Shown here: piece after piece, positions 50,061 to 61,300 of the stretch
How positions within the stretch are numbered: the stretch's first letter is position 1
How the letters are laid out: each line of letters opens with the position of its first letter
Notes under the pieces: model-generated
What the model saw: only the letters and a program-made list of their open reading frames with translations
Databases searched by the model: none
What the model was told of the DNA's origin: nothing
NCBI GenBank assembly: GCA_009741485.1
Contig: CM019218.1
Span: 53,181,612 to 53,245,611, forward strand
Length of the DNA: 64,000 nucleotides
Reading direction: 5' to 3'
DNA from: Malurus cyaneus samueli
Lineage: Eukaryota; Chordata; Aves; Passeriformes; Maluridae
Program-made: the position numbers and the translations under genes

Positions 50061-53000
50061 GGCTGGCAAAGAGCAGTGGTGTGGGTGAGCTCTGGGCCCT
50101 GGGTGGGGATTCAGCCCTTCCCAGGAGCTCAGCGCTGCTGCTGCACAGACAGCTCCAGGCGGTGCTGCTCCCGCGGGTCAGGGGCTCTGTGCCCCTCTGC
50201 TGTCCCTGCATCAGTGCCTCTCCAGGAGGGATGGCAGTACCCAAGCGCTGCCTCAGAGCAGCTGGGCTCGGCTCCCTGCTCCTGGCAGGCAGCACCTGGT
50301 GGGGAGGATGTGCCCAATTGGGGCATTTCAGGGCTTTGGGGAAGCTCAGGAGAGCTTAGTCAGGTGATAGATCTTGATCCCTGTGTGACCCAGGGGCTTT
50401 TCTTTGCACCCCTGTAAATGCCGCTGCTTTTGTTCTGGATCAAGTTGGGATTTTCATGGAGGACCCCAGTTCCAAGTGGCCTCAGTAAGCCAAGCTTGGG
50501 AGCAGTGTGTGCACAGGCAGGGGCCCATGGCTGTGAGAGCCGTGTCTGGCTGATGGCTTGGCGCTGTGCTGGCCTCGCTCGGGCTCCTTCCCTGCACAGC
50601 CAACCCGAGGCTGCAGAATCATTCCCGATTGCTGATGGAATCAAGCTTGATTGCTTTGAGAGTCATAGAGAAGATGAGCCACATGTGAGCATCACTCTGC
50701 AGTTCAGAGCCTCCTGTTTTCCTCCCCCCCTGTCCCGGCAAAGCTCTCAGAGGCATCTGATGTGGTCCAGCTGCATCTCCCAGGGCAGTTCTGTGACATC
50801 TCCCTGGTAATTCCCCGTGTCTTCCATGTCTCCAAGGGCACCAACCTCAGGTCCCCGTTCTCTTGCTCACCACTTTGACATCGCTGGTCACACAGGACCT
50901 TCACTCACCCTCATTTGCACTGCTGGTGACCCAGAGTCTCTTGATGTCACTGCTTCTCCCAGCAGCTGACAGTAGGGGATGGGGCAGTTCTTGCTTGCCC
51001 CTTGTAGGGCTGTTCCCACCTGTGCCCAGGTGATGGGACGGCTGCTCCGTGACAGATCCTATTTGCTTGGGGCAGAGTGCCTCATGGCTCTGACTGAGGT
51101 CCTGGTGCTGCACCCCTGGTGCCATGTCCTGGGGCTTTCCCAGGGGTTCTTCCCTGCTGTATCCCTGGCATCTGGTTCCTCTCTGCCCATGTCTCATCTG
51201 TCTGGGTCCCTTCTGCTCCAAATTTCTGCCCATTTCATGGTCATGCCACCTGCTCTCCAAACTCAAAGGCACTACTCAGACTCCGGAGCTTGGGACTCCT
51301 GCTGTGGCTTCCTTCCCTTTGACTTTTTCCTTTGCCACAGCATGAGTTAATCTTGCCTGGACTACTGTGAACATCCTTAGGAGTGAATTTTGTGCAGCAC
51401 TGATGGTGCTCTGCTGTCATTCACTTGTTTTAATGCTCTCATTGGGGAAAGAGAAGAACTTTTAATATGGGCCAGCATGAATCTCCCACTCCTCAGTGAT
51501 CTCCAAGCACAAAGTAATTACTCTGCAGTTAATGACTGTAGGATTTGAGTAGGGCACAGAAATGACAAGGTTTTCCAGCTATTGCAGAAGTTTGAGCTGA
51601 CAACCTGGTGGCTGCAGGGATGTTCCTCAGGGTGGGACCTGCCCTGCCCTGAGTGCTCCCATGGCCAGAGAGCTGGACTGCTGCAACATCAGGCTCTGGA
51701 ATTGGGGTTAATCTACAGCAAGTGACAGCCCTGGGTGGTTCTGCTTAAGCCTGCCCTGTGTCTGTGCTCCCCACAGTGCAGCTGCTGCTAAAGGATGAGG
51801 TCTTGGTTTTGAGGGCCTTTCCCTTATCTGTTGTGCATGATGGTGGCTCCAGGGCCAAGCTTGGCACTGAGGGTGCTGTTTGTGGGGCTCTGGATGTGTT
51901 TGCCAGGAGTTGTGCTCCATGGACTGTGGAGCCGCATGAGGAAGGAGAATAATATTGTTTCTTTGGCAGCCCTGGGTGTCCCCATTGCCTGTGCTCAGTG
52001 AGGTCATGGGCTGCAGGACTATCACCTCCTGTTCCTCATTCTGCACGGGGCCCAGAGTGACTTGAATAAGTGTGACTGTGGTCACCAAATGTTGCAATTG
52101 GGCAAAATATACAAAGTATCCTGAAAATAATGCTGAAATGATTACAAACATAGGATTTGTCATATCTTACAGTGGCCACTGCTTAGGGAGTTGGGAGGAT
52201 GAGTCTGTCTGGATGGTGGTTGTGAGGACTTTGCTGGTCAGGTGCAGGCTCCCAGAGCAGGGTTCTCCTGTTCCTTTTTTGCTGCTGATGCCAGCCTTTA
52301 GCACAAACTGTTCTTTGGTCTCGGGGGGGAGGGGTCACTCACCACGTGGGGGGTGTGTTGTGGACTAACAGGGAATTCTTTACAATTTAAATCTTGTCTC
52401 AGGCTTTCTCTGTGAGCCCTCACATGGGTCCCCAGGACAAACTAATTTCCATGGTGTCTCCCCTCAGAAAATCCATCCTGGGGTGTGCCAGGAGGTTTTA
52501 CTGGGACGTGGCTTTGCGGGGCTGCCTTTGTTCTTCATGATGAATATCACCTGCTGAAATCACCTGACATTTAACCTGAGTGGAGGCACCTGCAGCCTTC
52601 CCATGGTGGTTGGAGGAAAATCAGCAGCCAAAGGGCTTGGACTCCTCCTGTGGCAAATGTCAGATGAGCTTCACCCAGAAGCAGTTTTTCTACTCCTGTA
52701 GGCTTCTAGGCAGCTCAGGGGAAGGTGTCCCCGCTGGTGATGTCCTGATGTTCAGGACAAACAAAGGCTCTTCCTTCACTGCTGCTGCTGTGAGTGGAAC
52801 AAAATGTGCTGTGGAGATGAAGGGGAGCAACTATTCCCAATAGTTGGGAATGCACTTGTGGATGCCCCCAAAAACCAGGGCTGGGGAATGCCAGAGAGGG
52901 GTCTGCCAGCTATGATGGTTGGAAAGGGTTGGGGAACCCAGGAGAATTGTAGCCAGTGTTGTGCCTTTCCTGACACTGGGGCAGAAGGGGCTGGTGGGCT

Positions 53001-54956
53001 CCCACCACCATGCAGGGCTCCGGGGCTGGCAGGAGGTGCTGCTGGATGTTTCTGCCCTCCAAGGAAACTCCTGAACCAGGTCAAGCCCTCTTCCTGATAG
53101 AGGGGAAAAAACAGGCTCTGGAGAGAAACAGTCTGTGTCCTTTTAAGGCAATCCAGAGGCTGGGGCTGGAAGGACCAGGCTGGAAGGGAGGGATTTGGCA
53201 CAGTGGGAAGCCTTTGGGAAAGAGACCTCCCAGCTGCTGTGATCACAGCGCAAACACAGCTCCCGGAATCCCTGCAGCCAACACAGCCTCTCCAGCCTGT
53301 GCTCTGTCTGTCTGTCCTGCCCTGAGACCTTCTGGGCATCTGGGAGCTGTGGCTGAGGTAAAGTGGAGTCGGCAAGTCAGCCATGCCCTGGTAACCAGAC
53401 GGGGATCAGTGTCCCTTTTCCTGACCAAATATTCTCAAACAGGGAAGATCTCCCCATGACCTGGAAGGTGCAGGGATCTTGCTGTGCCTGTGAGCCCTTC
53501 CTGCTCCCCCACCTCTGTTTGGTGTTTGTACAACCCCAGTCCTGCTGGGTTTAGCACCCACCTGCCCAGCTGCAGGAGCCATGGGATTGGAGGCCCAGGG
53601 ATGGGGCTGCAGCTGCCTGAGCTGACCCAGGGGCTTGGATCTGCTGCAGGGTGTGCTCCAAGGCTCCTCGTGTGGCCCTTCCTCATCTCCACACAGCTGA
53701 GCAGAAGGAGATGCTGAGATCTGCAGTGTGGTGGGCTGGCAGATCTTGCACTCTGCAATTGAGGTTTGGTCTTGGGGACCTTGTTCTGCTGCTGTAGCTG
53801 CTCAGGAGTCAGGAAGCACTTGGTGGCTTCTGCTGCCTGTCCCCAAATGGGAGCAGGATGGGCAATTGAAAAGGTGTTGATGGAAAGAGGGCCCTGGAGA
53901 CCTCTTAAGCTGCAGCTTCTGCCCATCGACCTTCCTTTTGTCATTGGGCCCCTCCAAAAAGTGTTTCATTGTCCTTGTAGCAACCCTGGGTTGCTGTTTT
54001 CTGTTTGATCCTCCTTAGCTCCCTGTTGGCCACATTCAACCAGCTTGGCTCCCTCAGAGTGTCCTTGCAGGCCTTTGCAGTATGAATGTCTCGAGGTTTA
54101 TGTTCATCCAGTCTTCTCAAGTGTCACAGCCCCTCTGGGCTGGAGCTTTGCTGTTCGTGTGAGCAGCTCACAGTATTTGGGGCTTGTTTGCAAACTGAGG
54201 GGATCTTGATAGTGTCCCATCAGACACAGTGCAGGAAAGAGAAGAGAGATGGAGGCATTTATGGCCTGCTGAGGAGCTGGATGGTGGCTTAGGCTGATGC
54301 TGGTGCTCACATCTTTGCTCTCTGCTGTGTTATGGGTTTTGGATTCTCCTGGCTCCCAACTCTGCCTGCAGTCCTGGAGGAGACTGAGGCTCCTGAGTGC
54401 AGGGGAAGGAGTTGGGCAGGCAAGGCAGGAGCTGATGGTGCTGTGGAACACGGTGCCAGAGCCTGGGGTTTGGTGGTGTTAGGGTCAGCTCCTGCCCTGG
54501 AGCAGCCCTGAGTGTCCCCTGCCCTGCAGTGGCCAAGATGGAAGAGTTGGTGAGGGAGGAGCAGCTGGGACTGTGTTCAGGGGGGTGACAGCTGTCACTC
54601 CAGCCCCAAGGCTCAGTCACAGTCACCCTGGCCATGGCATGGGGTGACAGCAGGGCTGTGACCCGAGGAGGTGCCTGAGGAACTCTGTGAGCGCCATCTC
54701 CCAGCATTGTCCCACTTTCCCCCTTTCCTGGCACTGCCAGGAGCCGTGAGCTCCCATGGCTCCAGGGCAGGGGGTTCTGCTGCTCCTGGCAGACAGGAGC
54801 AGTGCTCCCTGGGGGCAGCTGGCACTGCTGGGGCCCTGAGATCTGCTGATTCTGCCCAGTGCAGCCCTGCAGTCTGTGCAAAAACCCCTAAAACACCAAA
54901 AACCCTGGGGGTGCTCTGCACGTGTGAATGTGGGAAAGCTGCTGGAGCTCCAGTGC

Positions 54957-55191
54957 CTGCTCCAGCTTTGCCATCCCTGCCCTGGCTGTGCCATCCCTGC
55001 TCCAGTTGTGTCATCCCTGCCCCGGCTGTGCCATCCCTGCTCCAGCTGTGCCATCCCTGCTCCAGCTGTACCATCCCTGCCCTGGCTGTACCATCCCTGC
55101 TCCAGCTGTGCCATCCCTGCCCCATCCCAGCTCCAGCTGCCCCATCCCAACTCTGGCTGTGCCATCCCAGCTCCAGCTGTGCCATCCCTGC
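54957..55191 (+). repeat. 20-bp minisatellite near the CSRP1 exon 2 acceptor
   Basis: About eleven to twelve imperfect copies of GTGCCATCCCTGCTCCAGCT. Five perfect CAGCTG E-boxes plus one CAGTTG are present. The array ends about 30 bp before the exon 2 boundary at 55221. Because the unit is 20 bp and lacks stops, several frames stay open through it, producing spurious long ORFs on both strands. Confidence 0.92.
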
Positions 55192-55221
55192 CTCTCTTCC
55201 TGACTGTGCTTTCCCTGCAGG

Positions 55222-55333
55222 ATGCCAAACTGGGGAGGAGGGAAGAAGTGTGGGGTGTGCCAGAAGGCTGTGTACTTCGCTGAGGAGGTGCAGTGTGAAG
55301 GCAACAGCTTCCACAAGTCCTGCTTCTTGTGCA
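55222..55333 (+). CDS. CSRP1: CSRP1 first coding exon (residues 1-37, codon 38 split)
   Basis: Begins one base after the acceptor (TTCCCTGCAG|G ATG) and encodes the N-terminal half of LIM1, [15 protein letters not shown] to HKSCFLC. It ends A|GTGAGT, so the Met38 codon is split across the intron. The exon itself starts at 55221. Confidence 0.97.
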
Positions 55334-58300
55334 GTGAGTACCACCCCTCCCCTGACCCTCTCTCTACTTCCTGGGCAAGGGCTCCCCAGGATCTCTGCAG
55401 AGCCTGCAGCGTGGCAGGAGCACGGTTCATCCCAAGACACAGGGACTGTCCAGGCTGTCAGCACTGACCTCAGCCAGCACCAACAGAAAGATTTAGTCCA
55501 ACCCCACTTCAGGGAAAGGACAGGCTGGGCCCTCTGGTCTGTGTCCAGATGCTAAGGATTAGAGCATGAGACAAGGTGGCGGTGGTGGCAGGAGGTGGCA
55601 CATCCCAGACAGTGCTCAGAGTGAGTGCTGGCTGGAGCCTTCTAAGTGGCTTTGCCTCACTTAAAGGTGCTTGAGCCTTGGGAGCTGGCATGGAATCTCA
55701 TGTCTGAGGGGATTATGGTGAGGAGATGTAGTCCTGTCCTGGCCCTTGTGCTGATGGAAAGCCTCCTGAGAAGTGCTGGGGCATCACCCCCAGCCTGCCT
55801 GCAGATCCACTGTTGCTGAAGGTGTCTGGTGTATGTGTGAACCCAAGTGTCACCTCCAGGGAGGGACAGCACAACAGGATCCGGCTGAGGGTGATCCAGT
55901 GCTGAGCTCCCTTCCTCTGCCCCCTCCATGGGATCCTACAAACACTGCTAGGATCCTGCTGCAAGTCCCTGCACAAACCTTCCCTGCCTTTGGGGGATCC
56001 CAGGGCCGGTGGTGTTACTGTGCTGAGAGCAGCTCCTTAAGCCCAGGGCATCCTGAGGAGCTGCAGAGATGAGCAGTGTCCTCAGCCTGTGTGGTGCCTG
56101 ATTTCTGTCCCCTGTGCCTGGAGACCATCACAAATCAGAACGAGTGATTCTCCTGTGCTCACAGGAGATGAGGCTTGGAGGAACCTGGTCTAGTGGAGGG
56201 TATCCGTGTCCGTGGCAGGGCGTGGGACAAGGTGAGTTTCAAGGTCCCTTCCCACCTTGATCTCTCTGGAATTTTGTGGACAGGAGCACACATATTGCCT
56301 GTGCCTGTGGTGGCTCCCCAAGATGTTGCAGCTGCCCCAGAGCAGCAGAAGTACATCTGCAGAGTGCCCCACTGAGGTTTAATGTTTCCTCAGCTGTCCC
56401 AGTGCCCTGGTCCCAGTGTCACCATCCCACCACCACGGCAGGGAGCACAGTTGGGATCTTTTCCATGCGGGCATCAAGCAGAGCTGAGGTTTGGAAACAG
56501 GAGCACTCTGCACACTCTCGACTGATCTCTTCAATCAGTGTCCTCATGGGATGTTCCCTGCCGTGCTCCTGTGCCCACCTGGCCTGGCTGCCGGACACTT
56601 GGTGTCCAGCCTGCCTGGGATACAGCACACACAGCTGGATCCAGATGTGAGGGAGAGAGGGAGGCTGCTGCCATGTCTGTGCTCCCTGCAATGTGGAGGG
56701 CAGCCAGCTTGGACCGGAGCTCCCATATGTGGGAGTGTCCCGGCGGGAAGCTTGTTTTGGCTGGCAGGGCTGGGCAGGGAAGCTGCAGAGAGGCTTTTCC
56801 TGGGCAGGAAGGGGGTGGCAGGCTGGGCTCTTAGGGCAGCTGCTCTCCAGAAGGAAATGCTCTTTGTCCTGTGGCCTCAGATAAGGAGGGTGGGGGACGT
56901 TGCCCACACCCCATGTGCACACAGCTGCTTTGCCAGGGAGAGCTGCTGCCATGGGAGGCTGGCAGGGCACCCAACGAGCAGGGCAGGCCTCCAGGAGCTG
57001 CCGAATGAGGAGTGGCAGCACTGGTTCCCGGGGGGGCACACGGCCAGAGCGGGAAGGAGGTCACCCCCTGTGTGCCCAGGGAAGCAAGTGCCCAGGGAGG
57101 GGTCCTGGGCTCGGGGCTCCTGTCCCTGGGCATTGCAGACATTCCTAATCCCACTCCACACGTAGCCAGCAGCTCTGCGCATCCTGGCTGTGGCTCCCCA
57201 GCTCAGGCTGTGGCTCGTGTGCCAGCCCACCCTGCTGCCCACTGCTCCCAGTCCGTGCCACAGGCTGTGGGTGGTGCTCCTGAGCTCCTGCAGTCCCAGC
57301 CTGTTGCCCAGTGCTACATTTGAGCCCCATCAAGAAACTTGAAACCATGATCTTTAGGGTAGAATAACAAATACTTCGACCTGATCTGCCAAAAACATCA
57401 TCCAAAAGGAGCCAAACCTACCACAGTGCTTTAGAGCTCAGGGAGCAACTTGATGATTGACTCCTGGCCCTGATCCAGCTGCCTGGATAGTGCAGGAGCT
57501 GGAATGGGCCCCTTCACCTTGGAAAGCAGAGGCAGCCCTTGTCTAATTGTTTCGTGGAGCAGCTCAGCTGCTCTTAGAAAAACAAAGGGTCCTTAACTCG
57601 GTGAGTGCAGTGCACTGGAATTTCTGCAATGCACAAACCGGGGGCTGGGTAAAGAATTCTTCTGCTGCCTCACAAAGCTCTGTGAGTACTAATGAGGGGC
57701 TGTGAAAACTTGGTCTGGAGCTCCAGATCCATTCAGATACCACTGAAGTCATTCAGTGCTACCCTGGGGACAAAGCTCACAACAAAGCCCTTTGAAATGC
57801 CAGTGGAAGTGCCCAAATTCCCCTCCTGAGGGTCTGCCTGAGCCGTGTCACTCCAGGGCAGTGCAGAGACCCCGGCAGCAGTCCAGGAGCCCGGCAGCTT
57901 TGGAGCTGTTCCCTGCTGTCGTCTCTCCCAGCTGGGATCCATTCTCTATGACCAACTCCTGCTGTGCTGTGATGGGAACATGTAGGCAGGAGAGGACCCT
58001 GCCAGAGCCTCCTTAGATGGCAGCAGATGCTTCCCTTTCCCTCTCCTGGTCCAGCAGAGGCACCCGGGGCTCTCCCAGCCGTATTTAGTCATGGTAGGGC
58101 TGCCTCTGCCCCTGCTCAGCTTGTGCTGCTCTGAGGACAGCGCTCTGCTCTGTTTGCATTCCGTGATATTGGGAAAGGCCAAGAAACTTTTCTGCTGGCC
58201 AAGAAGCTGCTGGAAGCCTCGACATTTAAGGCGTGGAAAGCAGAATGGGGGCAGCTGCGTGGCAGTTGCAGCCGGATCCGTTTAGGGCTGGCTGCCAGCG

Positions 58301-61300
58301 CTGAGGACTCTGCCCTAGGGGCTGGGGCTGCACGGGCCAGGTGAGCACTGCAGATCACCTGGAGTGGGGGTGTTGGTGCCCTCCTGCTGGCTGGCCAGGG
58401 TGTCCCAGGAAAGGCTGGGAAGAGCAGAGCTGGGACAGGAGCTGGTGCTTCCAGGACCTTAAGGGGCCCAGTTAAGCCAGTTGGATAAAGAGAGGGAGAG
58501 TGGTTGGTTTTATAAGGCAGTTATAAAAGAGAGGGAGAGTGACTTTTTATACAGGCAGACAATGACAGGGCAAGGAGGGATAGTTTTAGACTGAAAGAGG
58601 AGCAATCTAGATTAGGTATAAGGGAGGAAGTTAGATTAGATATAAGGAAGTAATTCTTGGGTGGGGAGGCATTGCTTTCCAGAGAAGTTGTGGCTGCTCC
58701 TGGATCCCTGGAAGTGTCCAAGGCCAGGTTGGATGGGGCTTGGGGCAGACTGGTTTGGTGGAAGATGTCCATGGCAGAGGGTTGGAATTGGATAATCTGA
58801 GCTGAAGATCCCTTCCAACCCAAACCAGTCTGTGATTCTATGGAAACCTGAAAATCAGGGGAAGGCCTGAGTCCAGCACCAAGTTCAAGCTCTGGGTGGG
58901 CTCACCCTGAGCCTGGCTGCCATCTTCTGTCCCATGTCAGATCCCACACTGACCCCCAGGGCTCAAACACGCAGCTGAGTTAGCATTCCTCACCTGAGGC
59001 CCTCCTACGCACCCTCCCAGACCAGGGCAGCACCAGGGCTGAAGTGTCACCTGGACTGTGCCTAGTGTGTGAAGCCCTTGCCCTGCCTTGGGTGTGGTGG
59101 TGGCCAGAGGGCTGCCCTTGGCCCATCCAAACACCAGGAAAACCACATTTGCTCACTTTCTTTGCTCCGAGTGCTTCCTCCTGTGGATTTGCCATGGACA
59201 AGATGTGGGGCCAGGACATCCTTCCATCCCCAGGCTTGGGAATCCTGCAGTGATTCATAGGGAAATTCTCCCCCGTGGTTTGAGTGCAGCTCCAGGAGAG
59301 CAGCACCCAGAGAGTTAACAGAGCTTTCTTTCCCTTGGTATCACCCTCCTGGCTTCGGTTGCTTCCTTTTAAAGCCAGACACTGCTCTTGTTGTGATCCT
59401 TATCTGCCCTGGTTTGCATGGATCCTGGCGAGGGCTTCCCTGCTCCTTGAAAGCGGAGTCCCTGTGAGGACTTGTTTTCCCCAGCTAATTAGCGAGCTCT
59501 GGCGGAGCAGGGTGATGCCACACCCTCCCCTCTGTTCTAGTGGTCTGTAAGAAGAATTTGGACAGCACCACCGTGGCCGTGCATGGCGAGGAGATCTACT
59601 GCAAGTCCTGCTATGGGAAGAAGTATGGCCCCAAGGGCTACGGCTATGGCCAGGGAGCAGGGACCCTGAGCACGGACAAGGGCGAGTCCCTGGGAATCAA
59701 ATACGAAGAGTGAGTTGGAGTCTTGTTTTCCACAGTGGGGCTGCTGTGGGCCCCTTCTCCCTGCACCTGTGCTGTGGTGCTCGGTCGTGCAGCCATGCTG
59801 GGCTCCTGGCAGTGTCCTGTCTCCCAGCATTGTCCAGCCCATGCTGGGCTCCTGGCAGTGTCCGTGGGCTGCCTGGTTCTCTGCCCCTCCAGGGAACCCC
59901 TCTGAACCCTGTTTGCTGGATGGGATGGGATGGGATGGGATGGGATAGAATGGGACATATCCCCATGGCCTGAGCACGCTGCCCACCCGTCCCAGCACAC
60001 AGCTCTCAGGCTGAACTTTCTGTAGGGCTCAACACGTTGTTCCCAAAGCTCTGAACTGAGCTGGGATTTGGGATCCCATAGTTCTTTCTTCCTCCATCTC
60101 GCCTGCACATCTCTGATTATGAGCTCCCTGCCACCCACAGGGGCCAGCCCCACCGACCCCCCAATCCCAATGCAGCCAGGATGGCGCAGAAGGTGGGAGG
60201 AGCTGACGGCTGTCCCCGCTGTGGCCAGGCTGTGTACGCAGCGGAGAAGGTCATTGGAGCTGGGAAGGTAAGAGGGGATGGTGGGGATGGGGCACAGGGT
60301 GCTGCATGGCAGGGACACCTTTGGAGAGGGTCTGGAGCTGCCCCTCAGGCTGGGCTGGGCTTGGGTCCAATGGCCACATTCACCTGGAAGCCTGGCACCA
60401 ATAGATCTTGGTGTGTCTGGGAGCCAGGTTCCCCAGGCTGCAGTGCTCTCAGACTTGCAGAAGGGAGAAAAAGACATTTTATGTTAAATATTCACAGCCC
60501 TGCTCAGCAGAGGTCACAGTGGATGTCCAGCTGTGGATGTGCTGGGACAGTCAGCAGTGCTGTGGGCCATGGCCAGTGTCACTGAGAACTGCAGAGTGCA
60601 TCCTGCTCACCCTGTGCTGCAGGCTGGGATGCTGCAGCCTGGATTCGGCCTGTGGCACTGAATTCCAGCAGTCAGCAGTGCCCACAGGCTGGGCAGGGTG
60701 TTGGAGCTGTGGCTGTGGGGTTGGGGGATGTCCCTGGGGCTGTTCGGGGTTGGGTGTGCAGGTCACAGGCCCTTCCTATGTCAGCTAGTCCCTTCACCGG
60801 GGTTCTTGGCACCCTGAGCCGTGCCCTTTCCCAGCCTGGCCTCTCTGCGAGCTCTGGGGACCTGGGTGAGGCCCAGTCAGGCACATGCAGAGCTTCTCAG
60901 GGACACCAGGCCAGGCCACTGGGCTTTGTGCCATGGGGACAGGGGGGCCATGCTGGGACAGCCCCCTTCAGTGATGTGGGGTCACTCCCTGACCCAGCTG
61001 GGCTCTGTCCTGGCGCTTTGTGCTTGTCCTGCATCCCCAGAGCAAGGAGAGGAGCGAACAGAGCTGGCACTGCAGGGACTTATGATGGACACGCTGAGGG
61101 GCAGCCCAGGGTCAGAAGCCGAATTTACCCTCAAAACCATGATCTGGGCGTCCTGGTCAGCTTCTGGCTCCAGTGTTTACAGGGAACTGAAGTTGGTGAA
61201 GCAATTATGTTGTAGCAGACCCAAAGAGGATTCCAGAGCATGTATTTCATGTGCTAATGTTTGCTGGATGACTCCATCCAATACCTCCTCCTCCAGCCCC

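Larger units (their letters stand above)
49001..55220 (+). other. CSRP1: CSRP1 intron 1 (putative)
   Basis: DNA between the CpG island and the first coding exon. It holds one CR1 fragment and, at its 3' end, a 20-bp minisatellite, then a normal pyrimidine-rich acceptor ending TTTCCCTGCAG. Unique sequence from 50061 to 54950 shows no exon I can support. Confidence 0.65.
55334..59540 (+). other. CSRP1: CSRP1 intron between coding exons 1 and 2
   Basis: 4.2-kb intron, GTGAGT to TTCTAG. It contains two CR1 fragments. The remaining unique sequence shows no further exon. Confidence 0.85.

Noticed and set aside
54613..55555. Long open frames on both strands (up to 294 codons) before CSRP1 exon 2
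   Set aside because: They run through the 20-bp minisatellite, which has no stop codons in several frames. The peptides are periodic translations of the repeat.
59644..60477. 277-codon minus-strand open frame across CSRP1 exons
   Set aside because: Antisense shadow of CSRP1 coding exons 2 and 3 and the GGATG repeat.
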